NCBI GenBank assembly: GCA_012728595.1 | Contig: JAAYEU010000150.1 | Coordinates: 1-45,818 of the forward strand | Reading direction: 5' to 3' | DNA: 45,818 bases | From: Tissierellia bacterium | GTDB lineage: Bacteria; Bacillota; Clostridia; Tissierellales; Tepidimicrobiaceae | Shown here: positions 28,132-36,917 of the stretch, piece after piece | How positions within the stretch are numbered: the stretch's first letter is position 1 | Layout of the letters: each line of letters starts with the position of its first letter | Program-made: the position numbers and the translations under genes | Notes under the pieces: model-generated | What the model was told of the DNA's origin: nothing | What the model saw: only the letters and a program-made list of their open reading frames with translations | Databases searched by the model: none

Positions 28132-28665
28132 TTAGCCTTTAAATTTATTATCCAATATTTCCTTGTATATGTCGAAATTATCCTGGCTAAATAATACAAA
28201 ATGGACTTCTTCTATGAAGTTTTCCTTGTCTATAAAATCCATTACTGCCTTAGTTGCTACATCTGCTGCCTCATTTTTTGGGTAGCCATAAGCTCCAGTA
28301 GATATGGCAGGAAAAGCTACGGTTTTTAGCTCATATTCCTTAGCCAATTTTAATGAATTGTAATATGCATTATATAGTAGACTTTCTTCATTAGACCTTC
28401 CATCTTTATAAATTGGGCCGACAGCATGTATTACATATTTGCTAGGCATGTTACCTGCAGTTGTAATTCTAGCTTCTCCAGTAGGACATCCTCCTATTTT
28501 TTTACACTGTTCTAATATAGTAGGCCCTCCTGCCCTATGGATAGCTCCGTCTACTCCACCTCCACCTAATAGGGTGTTATTAGCTGCATTAACAATAACA
28601 TCCACTTCCATTTTGGTTATATCACCTTGAACTATGTATATCTTTGTTTTATTATATAAATACAT
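28132..28665 (-). CDS. Macro-domain ADP-ribose hydrolase (MacroD/YmdB-like)
   Basis: The 177-residue single domain begins with GDITKMEVDVIVNAANNTLLGGGGVDGAIH, the ADP-ribose-binding signature (NAAN, GGGGVDGAI). AGGPTILEQCKKIGGCPTGEARIT and STGAYGYP complete the pocket. Such proteins remove O-acetyl-ADP-ribose or mono-ADP-ribose. It lies divergent from sfsA. Only 106 bases separate it from the phospholipase-like gene, and I saw no clear terminator there. Confidence 0.93.
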   Translation of the reverse strand: MYLYNKTKIYIVQGDITKMEVDVIVNAANNTLLGGGGVDGAIHRAGGPTILEQCKKIGGCPTGEARITTAGNMPSKYVIHAVGPIYKDGRSNEESLLYNAYYNSLKLAKEYELKTVAFPAISTGAYGYPKNEAADVATKAVMDFIDKENFIEEVHFVLFSQDNFDIYKEILDNKFKG

Positions 28666-28809
28666 GAAGCATCCCTCCTAGTTTTATTATACCTAATCTC
28701 TACAAAAACAAAAATTTTTTATCAACTATATTTAGCCTGTAGACATGAGGACAATTTGGATATGTTTAATATAAATGGACAAAATCAATTTATCAGGAGG
28801 TAATATAAT

Positions 28810-29496
28810 TTGAAGTATAAAAACGTAGTAGAAGCCATTTTTATAAATAGGCCAAATCGATTTATTGCCAATGTTGTAATAGATGGCAAGTTAGAAAAGG
28901 TGCATGTAAAAAATACGGGTAGGTGTAAAGAAATTTTAACAGAAGGCACAAGGGTATATCTAGAAAAAGCTAACAAGCCAAATAGAAGGACTAGATATTC
29001 ATTAATCTCAGCTTATAAGGGTGACCTACTTATTAATATCGACTCTCAAGTTCCTAATGAAGTAGTATATTCTAGTATAAGGGAAAATAAGATAGAGGAA
29101 CTTATAGATGTTGATATTCTAAAAAAGGAGGTAAATTATAGGGGTTCTAGGTTTGATCTTTATTATGAAAAAGGCGATGAAAAAGGCTTTATCGAAGTAA
29201 AAGGGGTTACTCTAGAGATAGATGGGCTTTCCCTATTTCCCGATGCACCTACAGAAAGGGGTACTAGACATATAAGGGAAATCATACAATCGGTGGAGGA
29301 AGGGTATAATTCATATATATTCTTCTTAGTTCAAATACCGGAAATAAAATTTTTCAAACCACATGAGGAGATGGATAAGGCCTTCTCTCATGCCCTTCTT
29401 GAGGCAAAAGAAAAGGGAGTTAATATATTGGCATATAACTCCTTAGTAACCAAAGATGAAATACTATTAGGCCAGCGGATAAAAGTGCTAATCTAA
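28810..29496 (+). CDS. sfsA: SfsA DNA-binding/sugar fermentation stimulation protein
   Basis: The 228-residue protein has the family's N-terminal OB-like part (FINRPNRFIANVVIDGK, HVKNTGRCKEIL) and the nuclease-like core EVKGVTLE, FPDAPTERGTRH and the C-terminal VTKDEILLGQRIKV. The start is TTG at 28810 with AGGAGG 8 bases upstream. In Escherichia coli it was described as a maltose-gene activator; a nuclease fold makes a DNA-processing role more likely. It is one of only three plus-strand genes. Confidence 0.93.
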   Translation: MKYKNVVEAIFINRPNRFIANVVIDGKLEKVHVKNTGRCKEILTEGTRVYLEKANKPNRRTRYSLISAYKGDLLINIDSQVPNEVVYSSIRENKIEELIDVDILKKEVNYRGSRFDLYYEKGDEKGFIEVKGVTLEIDGLSLFPDAPTERGTRHIREIIQSVEEGYNSYIFFLVQIPEIKFFKPHEEMDKAFSHALLEAKEKGVNILAYNSLVTKDEILLGQRIKVLI

Positions 29497-29570
29497 TTTG
29501 TAGATGTAGTTTTTAAGTAATTTATTTATATCAATTATAATAAAGTCTATTATGACCTATTTAAAAAAGA

Positions 29571-29600
29571 AAAAGGGTCGATGAAACTTTCGACCCTTTT
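29571..29600. terminator. Bidirectional terminator between sfsA and the holin-like gene
   Basis: A perfect 11-bp stem (AAAAGGGTCGA 29571-29581, TCGACCCTTTT 29590-29600) lies between convergent genes. The minus strand has a long T-rich run after it and the plus strand has TTTT inside the arm, so it can end both transcripts. Confidence 0.87.
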
Positions 29601-29617
29601 CGATTGACCATTTTTCT

Positions 29618-29902
29618 CTACTTTTTAGCCATAGGATCTGATAGCACCTCATAACCGCCCATGGCCGATATGGTCACCATCATAGCATTAATTAACTTCA
29701 GTAACACTCCTTCAATTCCTGAACCAGTATCCCCAAATATGGTTATTAAAATTAGGGCAACAATAAATGTATAAAGTCTAACATATACGTCTCCAAATTG
29801 CTTTTTTATGAAGGACTTTGTAAATTGGACTATTAACGAGGTGCCAGCAACTAATCCTACAAAAGAAGTCAATGTATCGGCACTCATCAATTCATTATAC
29901 AC
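29618..29902 (-). CDS. Holin-like small membrane protein
   Basis: The 94-residue protein has an N-terminal segment beginning ADTLTSFVGLVAGTSLIVQFTK, a basic loop (KSFIKKQFGDVYVR), and two further hydrophobic helices. This is the layout of small phage-type holins found in Clostridia as orphan genes. No endolysin, tail or integrase gene lies nearby, so it is not part of a prophage in this window. Membrane permeabilisation during sporulation or DNA release is possible but unproven. Confidence 0.6.
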   Translation of the reverse strand: MYNELMSADTLTSFVGLVAGTSLIVQFTKSFIKKQFGDVYVRLYTFIVALILITIFGDTGSGIEGVLLKLINAMMVTISAMGGYEVLSDPMAKK

Positions 29903-29985
29903 CCTATCTCCTCCTAAATTAAATTCTAATATATTGTATTCTAGGAAGAATTATAATTATTCTTAAGTTTCATCTAAAACACCTA

Positions 29986-31086
29986 TTAATAAACTTTTAA
30001 GGCTTCTTTCAAGAAATCTATTATATCCTTAGCTTTAGGTGGGCAGCCCGATAGGCTCTTTTCAAAAGCTTTGGTACAGCTACCTATTCCTATACCTTTT
30101 CCTTCCTTACCTTTAAAGCCTTGACCAATATGTATCTTTGCATGACAATTATGAAGATACCCTAAATCATTCAATCTATCCAGGGCATGGATTAAGCTTC
30201 CATAACAGGCAGAACAAGCCATATCTTCCTCTACATTTTTTGTAAGCTCTTTTACTAACCTAGTCTTTGGTATAGTCATTGGGCTCGAATCCTTATTTAG
30301 TTCCCTTATATTATCATCTGATGAAATTCTTTTCCCTACCCCTATTTCTTCTGCCATCTCTATGTAAGGAATATCCCCTATATCATAGCCTAATAATTGA
30401 GCAACATAGCTATCTACAAGCACAGGGTCCTTACCTACTATTACCCTGTTCATCTGTACAGGATTTCCTCCTTCTTCAAAATTCAAATCCCCAATTATAC
30501 CATCTACTATTATCAAATCCTGTTTTATTACCCTGTTGAGGTAGGCAATCGGCTTATGTAATCCCATAGTGTGGAAACGCCTTTTTTCTTGATTTGGAAT
30601 GCAGCCCTTCAGATTCTTCAGGGCACAGGTTATATTGGTTTGACAATGGCCCTTTAATACTGGCATATTGATTAGATAATCAACCTCCATTATCCTATCA
30701 CACACTGAAAGGGTTATGCCATCTACCTCATAATCCTTATAACTATCCTTTTGTAAGTCTACCAAGGGTATATTATATCTTTTAGATAAATCTTCATATC
30801 CGCATACCTTAAAGGCAGATTGGGTTCTATCCCCTATCCAAGAGCCTTCCATTATGGCTATATTGTTATAGCCTTTAGACTTTAAATACTCTATTAAACC
30901 TTCTACTAATTCAGGACAAGTAGTGGCACCAGATGTAGAAGGTTTAGCAAGAACTAAATTGGGTTTTATACCTATTAAAGAATCCTTACTGGGTAAGTCT
31001 TTTTCTAAATCTATCTCACTTAAAATCCTCTTTACTATGGACTTAGGATTATCCCCATACATTACATATAATAGATTAGCATTCAT
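29986..31086 (-). CDS. DUF362 iron-sulfur-type protein
   Basis: The 366-residue protein has the DUF362 core: an early GIKPNLVLAKPSTSGATT segment, INMPVLKGHCQTNITCALKNLKGC, and IIVDGIIGDLNFEEGG. A C-terminal cysteine-rich part (ACSACYGSL, CHAKIHIG, GSCTKAF, SGCPP) could bind an Fe-S cluster. The family is of unknown function. A GTG at 31095 is in frame; the ATG at 31086 is a better distance from GGGGTG. Confidence 0.8.
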   Translation of the reverse strand: MNANLLYVMYGDNPKSIVKRILSEIDLEKDLPSKDSLIGIKPNLVLAKPSTSGATTCPELVEGLIEYLKSKGYNNIAIMEGSWIGDRTQSAFKVCGYEDLSKRYNIPLVDLQKDSYKDYEVDGITLSVCDRIMEVDYLINMPVLKGHCQTNITCALKNLKGCIPNQEKRRFHTMGLHKPIAYLNRVIKQDLIIVDGIIGDLNFEEGGNPVQMNRVIVGKDPVLVDSYVAQLLGYDIGDIPYIEMAEEIGVGKRISSDDNIRELNKDSSPMTIPKTRLVKELTKNVEEDMACSACYGSLIHALDRLNDLGYLHNCHAKIHIGQGFKGKEGKGIGIGSCTKAFEKSLSGCPPKAKDIIDFLKEALKVY

Positions 31087-31156
31087 CATCTTCACCCCAC
31101 TTAATAGATAATATCTTCTATCTATTATATCATTAGTTTCTAATTAGCAAAAATAT

Positions 31157-31176
31157 AAGGGCAGTAGTCTGCCCTT
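31157..31176 (-). terminator. Terminator of pepF
   Basis: AAGGGCAG / CTGCCCTT (8-bp perfect stem, 4-nt loop) overlaps the pepF stop codon and is followed by ATATTTTTGC on the minus strand. Confidence 0.85.
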
Positions 31177-32980
31177 AATCCAGTTCTTCCGTCAATTTAA
31201 TTATTTCATCTATAATCTGACCAATGTACTCTATGGTATTTAATAGGGGTTTTTCTGTCGTAATGTCTACCCCAACTTTCTTAGCGAATTCTATAGGGGT
31301 GTATCTTCCACCAGATTTTAATACTTCAAGCCAATCGTCTATAGCCTTTTGTCCTTCTGATAAAATCCTCCTATTTACTTCTGTTGCAATTGTTAAACCT
31401 GCACTGTAAGTATAAGGATATAAGCCCATATAATAGTGGGGTTGCCTCATCCAAGTCAACTCTGCCCCTTCATTGATTATGACATCATCGCCCCAGAATT
31501 TTTCCAATACCTCTCTCTTAAGCTTATTTAATAGTTCTGCATGGACAGAGCCTCCTTCATCGATTATCCTATAAACTTCCCTTTGGAAGGCAGCCTCTAA
31601 TAGATGGGTTACAAAATTGTGATAATAGGTTCTGGATATGATGGTGGATAATACCCATCTTCTCATCCTCTTATCTTTAGTATTCTCCATCAGATAGTTT
31701 GCCATTAGCATTTCATTCATGGTAGAAGGTGCCTCTATCACATACTTAGAAGGCCTTGTATTGAATATATTATTATTCTCATGTGCTAGATAAAAATGGC
31801 CTGCATGCCCCAACTCATGGGCCAACACGAAAACCTCCCTCATCATTTCTGTCCATGAAATAAGGATAAATGGATGACTGCCATAAGGGCTAGCACAGAA
31901 GGCTCCAGTAGATTTGCCCTTGTTTTGGACAAAATCTATCCATCTTTCATCAAAGGCCCTCTTTACAATATTAAGATAATCATCACCTAGCACTGATAAG
32001 GCCTCTTCTACATAGGTCCTAGCTTTCTCTATACTTATCCTTGGTTCATATTCTGGATCTACTGCTAATTTCAAGTCCACAAAGGTCATCTCATCTAGAT
32101 TATGGATTTTTTGAATAAGCTTTGCATATTTTCTCATATGCGGTGCTAAATATTCCATTATCAAATCGATTTGCCTGTCATAAAGCTCTCTGTCCACCTT
32201 TTGTGAAAACAAAAGACTATCAAATACGGAGTCAAAGCCCCTTAAATTGGCAATTATCTTCTCTTTTTGTACCTGAGTTTGGTAGACAGTTGCTATGGTA
32301 TGCTGATACTCCCTCAATTTGTTGCTAAAAGCTTCAGCTGCAGCTCTCCTAACCTTTGTATCCGTTTCATATTCCCATTTTCCTTCAAAGAGCACAAAGC
32401 TTAAAGGATAATCTTCTCCATCAACAGTAAAGCTTCCAAAATCCATATCTGCCAATTTAGCCCTATTATAAATCTGGTAGGGTGCATCTAATACATTGGA
32501 AAGGGCTGATAAGGTTTTTTCCACTTCTGGATGCAGAGCATAAGGTTTTTTCTCCAGTATTTCTTTTAAGAACAGGCTATTGTCTTCCGATTCATTCATA
32601 GCCTTCTGTATTATTTCCTTGTCCAATTGCAGGATTTCCGATTCAATAAAGCTCAAGCGGCTGGTAATTTCGGATATCATGTTAGATATTCTCATCTGTC
32701 TAGTTTGAGCTTCAGTATTGGTCTGATCTACAGCTAAAGATAGATATGAATAAGAGCCTAATAGGCCCCCTAATTCATATATAAGCCTTAGTTTGTCTAA
32801 GCAATTGTTGATACTTATAGAATCATTAAGCTTTCCTTTAAATTCCTTCTCAACTTCATCAGCAAGTTTAATTAGCTCTTCTAACTTGGTTTCAAATTCC
32901 TCTTCCCTTTTGAATATAGAAGATAGATCCCAAGTATATCTTTCATCTACATCCTTCCTGGCTAAAAGTCCTTTACCCAA
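31175..32980 (-). CDS. pepF: Oligoendopeptidase F
   Basis: This cytosolic zinc metallopeptidase of the M3 family cleaves peptides of about 5-20 residues. The 601-residue protein has the helical N-terminal lobe, then HELGH at residue 388-392 with a downstream glutamate in EAPSTMNEML. Its position immediately after the oligopeptide importer in transcription order fits a combined uptake-and-digestion role, although the 80-base gap leaves co-transcription unproven. AAGGAGG precedes the ATG. Confidence 0.95.
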   Translation of the reverse strand: MGKGLLARKDVDERYTWDLSSIFKREEEFETKLEELIKLADEVEKEFKGKLNDSISINNCLDKLRLIYELGGLLGSYSYLSLAVDQTNTEAQTRQMRISNMISEITSRLSFIESEILQLDKEIIQKAMNESEDNSLFLKEILEKKPYALHPEVEKTLSALSNVLDAPYQIYNRAKLADMDFGSFTVDGEDYPLSFVLFEGKWEYETDTKVRRAAAEAFSNKLREYQHTIATVYQTQVQKEKIIANLRGFDSVFDSLLFSQKVDRELYDRQIDLIMEYLAPHMRKYAKLIQKIHNLDEMTFVDLKLAVDPEYEPRISIEKARTYVEEALSVLGDDYLNIVKRAFDERWIDFVQNKGKSTGAFCASPYGSHPFILISWTEMMREVFVLAHELGHAGHFYLAHENNNIFNTRPSKYVIEAPSTMNEMLMANYLMENTKDKRMRRWVLSTIISRTYYHNFVTHLLEAAFQREVYRIIDEGGSVHAELLNKLKREVLEKFWGDDVIINEGAELTWMRQPHYYMGLYPYTYSAGLTIATEVNRRILSEGQKAIDDWLEVLKSGGRYTPIEFAKKVGVDITTEKPLLNTIEYIGQIIDEIIKLTEELD

Positions 32981-33063
32981 GTAAAACCCCTCCTTATAAT
33001 ATTTCGAGCAACTAAATAAATTATATTACATTAGGAGGGGTAATTCAATAAAAATTCAGAAAA

Positions 33064-34032
33064 CTAATATAGATGGCAGGCCACACTGTGATCTGGGCTT
33101 ATTTCTTTAAGTTTTGGTTCTATTTCATAACACTTTTTCATGGCATATTTACATCTGGTTACGAATCTACATCCTTTTGGTGGATTAAGGGGACTTGGTA
33201 CATCTCCCTCTAAGGCTTTAATAGTTTTAGCTGCCATCTTTGGATCTGGCTCTAAAACTGAGGACAAAAGGGCCTGGGTGTAAGGATGGGCCGGATGATT
33301 ATAGATTTCATCACTTGGCCCTTTTTCAACTAACTTACCTAAATACATAACCCCTATACGATGGGATATATACCTTACCATAGAAAGATCATGAGCAATA
33401 AATAGATAAGTTAGACCCAATTCTTCTTGCAAATCCTCTAGCATGTTTACTACCTGTGCTTGGATGGATACGTCTAAGGCAGAAATAGGCTCATCACAGA
33501 GAATAAATTCTGGTTTAATGGATAAGGCTCTTGCAATTCCAATCCTCTGTCTTTGCCCACCACTAAACTCATGAGGATATCTTCCCAAATGGTCTTTGTT
33601 TAAGCCAACCTTTTCCAATAGTTCAATAACCCTTTCCCTTCTTTGGCCCTTATCTCCTATATTATAGACATCTAAAGGTTCGGAAATTATTTCTTCTACT
33701 GTCAAAGTAGGATTTAAGGAAGAATAGGGGTCCTGAAATATTACCTGCATTTTCCTTCTATAGGATTTAAGTTGTCTTCCATTTAATTTAGATATATCTT
33801 TCCCTCTATATAATATTTCTCCATCGGTAATGTCGAAAAGCCTTATAATACTCTTACCAACAGTTGATTTTCCACAGCCAGATTCCCCCACCAGACCAAA
33901 AGTCTCTCCTTCATTTATATAAAAGCTTACACCATCTACTGCCTTTAAATATTGTGTTTTACCTATGATGGATGATTTTTTTGCAGGATAGTATTTCTTT
34001 AAATCTTTTACCTCTATCAATTTACTCTTCAT
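33064..34032 (-). CDS. oppF: Oligopeptide ABC importer ATPase OppF
   Basis: This is one of two ATPases of the importer. Walker A GESGCGKST (about residues 50-58), signature FSGGQRQRIGIARAL and Walker B EFILCDEP are present. The C-terminal domain has cysteines in GCRFVTRCKYAMKKC and VACHL, typical of oligopeptide-type ATPases. The ATG at 34032 has AAAGGTG upstream and overlaps oppD by 11 bases; an upstream in-frame ATG at 34050 is less likely. Confidence 0.93.
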   Translation of the reverse strand: MKSKLIEVKDLKKYYPAKKSSIIGKTQYLKAVDGVSFYINEGETFGLVGESGCGKSTVGKSIIRLFDITDGEILYRGKDISKLNGRQLKSYRRKMQVIFQDPYSSLNPTLTVEEIISEPLDVYNIGDKGQRRERVIELLEKVGLNKDHLGRYPHEFSGGQRQRIGIARALSIKPEFILCDEPISALDVSIQAQVVNMLEDLQEELGLTYLFIAHDLSMVRYISHRIGVMYLGKLVEKGPSDEIYNHPAHPYTQALLSSVLEPDPKMAAKTIKALEGDVPSPLNPPKGCRFVTRCKYAMKKCYEIEPKLKEISPDHSVACHLY

Positions 34033-35026
34033 GATTTTCACCTTTTCCATTTATAGATTTATCCAATAGCCAACACATGCCCCTATGGTTTTCACCATCA
34101 TAATAATACTTTGGCTGTTTTTCCCTACATATATCCATAGTGTAGGGACAGCGATCCGCAAAAGGACAACCTTTAATCTCATTGGCTAAATTAGGTGGAT
34201 TCCCCTTGATAGGTATAAGTCTTTCTTTCATTTTTCCTCCCGTTTTGGGTAAGGATTGAAGAAGTCCTTTAGTATAGGGGTGTAGCGGAGTGTAAAAGAT
34301 ATCCTCAACACTTCCTTCCTCCATTATCATGCCACCATACATAACAACTACCCTAGAGCAAATGTTTGCTACTACTCCTAAGTCATGGGTTATAAGTATG
34401 ATCGAAGTATTGAGCTTTTCCTTTAATTCTTTTAAAAGTTCAAGTATTTGAGCCTGTATGGTAACATCCAAAGCAGTAGTTGGTTCATCAGCTATTAATA
34501 AGTCTGGTTTACAACTCAAAGCCATGGCTATAATGGCTCTTTGTCTCATACCTCCGCTAAATTCATGAGGATAGTTATTGTACCTTTCTTCTGCTGAAGG
34601 AATACCTACCATCTTTAACATTTCTATGGTCTTTTTCTTTGCCTCTTTTCTACTTAATTTTTGATGCCTCATTATGACATCTGTAATCTGATTTCCTACT
34701 GTAAATACTGGATTTAAAGAGGTCATTGGGTCTTGGAATATCATGGCTATATCATTTCCTCGTATCTTTAACATTTCCTTTTCACTTTTATTTAATAGAT
34801 TTTCACCCTTGTAAATTATCTGTCCTTTGGTTACTTTTCCTGTACCCTTTAACAATCCCATTATGGATAAGTTGGTTACAGTTTTTCCACTACCCGATTC
34901 ACCAACTATCCCTAATATTTCTCCTTTTTTAACATCAAAGTTAATCCCACGAACGGCTCTAACTTTACCATTGCGGTTAAAAAAAGTTACCTCCAAATCT
35001 TTTACTTCAAGTAAGGAGTCCTTCAT
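34022..35026 (-). CDS. oppD: Oligopeptide ABC importer ATPase OppD
   Basis: The 334-residue partner ATPase has Walker A GESGSGKT, signature FSGGMRQRAIIAMAL, Walker B DLLIADEPTTALDVT and the C-terminal GCPFADRCPYTMDICRE cysteine motif with a last Cys in GMCWL, the possible Fe-S or redox site of this domain. It sits between oppC (23-base gap) and oppF and forms the OppDF heterodimer. Confidence 0.94.
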   Translation of the reverse strand: MKDSLLEVKDLEVTFFNRNGKVRAVRGINFDVKKGEILGIVGESGSGKTVTNLSIMGLLKGTGKVTKGQIIYKGENLLNKSEKEMLKIRGNDIAMIFQDPMTSLNPVFTVGNQITDVIMRHQKLSRKEAKKKTIEMLKMVGIPSAEERYNNYPHEFSGGMRQRAIIAMALSCKPDLLIADEPTTALDVTIQAQILELLKELKEKLNTSIILITHDLGVVANICSRVVVMYGGMIMEEGSVEDIFYTPLHPYTKGLLQSLPKTGGKMKERLIPIKGNPPNLANEIKGCPFADRCPYTMDICREKQPKYYYDGENHRGMCWLLDKSINGKGENHEE

Positions 35027-35049
35027 TATATTACATCCTTTCCTATTTT

Positions 35050-35895
35050 CTAGTCATCATTGGCTTTAGGTTCGAAAGCAAGTCTAAAAATATCCCCTAA
35101 AACGTTGAAACTTAAAACCGTCATTAAGATTAGAATTCCTGGAAAAAAGGCCAAATAAGGCGCTTCTTCCATATAGCCTTGTGCATATTTAAGCATACTG
35201 CCCCAAGAAGAATTTGGTTGTCGTACTCCTAATCCTAAGAAGCTTAGGGATGATTCCATAAGAATTGCGCTGGCTATATTTAGGGTAGCAGCAACTATAA
35301 CAGTAGGAAATATATTGGGTATTATGTGTTTTTTTATAATGACGCTGGATTTTTCCCCAATTACCTGAGAATATTGGACATATTCCCGCTCCTTAATTGA
35401 AATAGTTTCACCCCTAACTATCCTTGCTATGCTCATCCAGCTAAATAAACCTATAATGATTATTATGTTTTGAACCCCGGGTTTTAAATAAGCATTTAAT
35501 ATCAGTATTAGAAAAAAGGTAGGTATACTCATTAAAATATCTACAAATCTCATGATAAAACTATCTACTTTACCTCCAAAATATCCACTAATGGTTCCTA
35601 CTATGGTTCCTATGGTTGTTGAGATTATCATAGACAAAAATCCTACGGTAAGGGATACTCTTCCACCATATAGGGCGCGGGTAAAATAATCCCTTCCCAT
35701 CTCATCGGTGCCAAAGGGGTGTTGTTTTGAAGGTGCTGCTAGCCGGTTCATAACATCTATTTTATTGGGATCATAGGGGGATAGAAAGGCTAAAACCGAT
35801 GCAAAAGTCAATATAACTATTACGAAAATAGAAATTTTCCCCAAGCTATTCTCTTTTAACTGTTCTGTTACATTAGACAATAATTTGCTATTCAT
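35050..35895 (-). CDS. oppC: Oligopeptide ABC importer permease OppC
   Basis: The 281-residue inner-membrane permease has an N-terminal helix followed by a short conserved cytoplasmic/external segment (HPFGTDEMGRDYFTRALYGGR), five later membrane helices, and the EAA coupling loop with VIIKKHIIPNIFPT. The gene is 2 bases from oppB, implying co-translation. Confidence 0.93.
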   Translation of the reverse strand: MNSKLLSNVTEQLKENSLGKISIFVIVILTFASVLAFLSPYDPNKIDVMNRLAAPSKQHPFGTDEMGRDYFTRALYGGRVSLTVGFLSMIISTTIGTIVGTISGYFGGKVDSFIMRFVDILMSIPTFFLILILNAYLKPGVQNIIIIIGLFSWMSIARIVRGETISIKEREYVQYSQVIGEKSSVIIKKHIIPNIFPTVIVAATLNIASAILMESSLSFLGLGVRQPNSSWGSMLKYAQGYMEEAPYLAFFPGILILMTVLSFNVLGDIFRLAFEPKANDD

Positions 35896-35897
35896 TA

Positions 35898-36848
35898 TTA
35901 ATTCAACTCCTTAATCCTTGGATCTACAACGCTGTAAAGTACATCAGATAATAGATTTCCCAATATGAGTATTAGAGAGGAAAACATGGTAATTGCCATG
36001 ATTAAAGGATAGTCATAGCTAAATATAGCAGTCACACCCAGTTGTCCCATACCAGGCCAACCAAATATGCTCTCAGTAATAAAAGCTCCCGACACTAGAC
36101 TAGGTAAAGACATGCCTAATATGGTTATTACTGGTAAAATGGCATTTTTCAATACATATTTATATAATATTTCATTCCTACTAGCCCCTGCAGCCAATTG
36201 AACTATGACATAATCTTCCTTCAATTGACTGATGGTACTAGACCTGATATATCTGGCAATCACTGCTATATTTTGAATGCTCAACACTAGCGTAGGCATG
36301 ATTGCATGCTTGATAAGATCCCAAGTGCTATGAACCCCAATGGTTCTCATACCAATACTTGGCAATAATTTCAACTTTAGAGATAATAGGAATATCAACA
36401 TCATTGCAAACCAAAAACTCGGTATAGAGATTCCAAGGTAAGAAATTAATGTAACAATTCTATCAAAGAGCTTATTTTGATTGGCTGCTGATAGAAGCCC
36501 CACAATAATCCCTACAATCATGGAAAAAATTAAAGAGGTGGACATAAGCCCTATAGTTGCAGGTAGCCTCTCTTTTATTTGGATTAGAACAGGTCTATGA
36601 TTGACTAAAGAATAACCTAAATCACCCTTTAATACATTTTTTAGCCATCTTATATATTGAATGTGGATCGGGTCATTAAGCCCTAAATTTTCTCTAATCC
36701 TCTCAATGTCTGTTGGTCCCATCTCAGGTGTTATATAAGCCTGAACCGGGTCTCCAGGTGCTAGTTTTATTAACAAAAAGGAAACTATGGATATGGCAAT
36801 AAGCATAGGGATAGTCTGTAGCATCCTTTTTACTATCAATCTTCTCAC
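35898..36848 (-). CDS. oppB: Oligopeptide ABC importer permease OppB
   Basis: The 316-residue permease has the family start MRRLIVKRMLQTIPMLI, the external segment GDPVQAYITPEMGP ... LGLNDPIHIQYIRW, six membrane helices, and a coupling loop AAGASRNEILYKYVLKNA. An 18-bp hairpin separates it from oppA, and TAGGAGG precedes its start. Confidence 0.93.
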   Translation of the reverse strand: MRRLIVKRMLQTIPMLIAISIVSFLLIKLAPGDPVQAYITPEMGPTDIERIRENLGLNDPIHIQYIRWLKNVLKGDLGYSLVNHRPVLIQIKERLPATIGLMSTSLIFSMIVGIIVGLLSAANQNKLFDRIVTLISYLGISIPSFWFAMMLIFLLSLKLKLLPSIGMRTIGVHSTWDLIKHAIMPTLVLSIQNIAVIARYIRSSTISQLKEDYVIVQLAAGASRNEILYKYVLKNAILPVITILGMSLPSLVSGAFITESIFGWPGMGQLGVTAIFSYDYPLIMAITMFSSLILILGNLLSDVLYSVVDPRIKELN

Positions 36849-36866
36849 TGTAATTCCTCCTAAAAT

Positions 36867-36907
36867 AATTATAAAAGTAAACTGAAAGCCAGTTTACTTT
36901 TATAATT
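36867..36907 (-). terminator. 18-bp perfect hairpin between oppA and oppB
   Basis: Arms 36867-36884 and 36890-36907 are perfectly complementary with a 5-base loop, starting 10 bases after the oppA stop. The weak T-run afterwards (ATTTT) and the strong stem suggest partial termination or 3' protection of the oppA message, raising binding-protein output over permeases. Confidence 0.75.
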
Positions 36908-36917
36908 GTTTATTCTA

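Noticed and set aside
29618-29902. Holin-like gene as evidence of a prophage
   Set aside because: No integrase, terminase, capsid, tail or lysin gene lies in the window.
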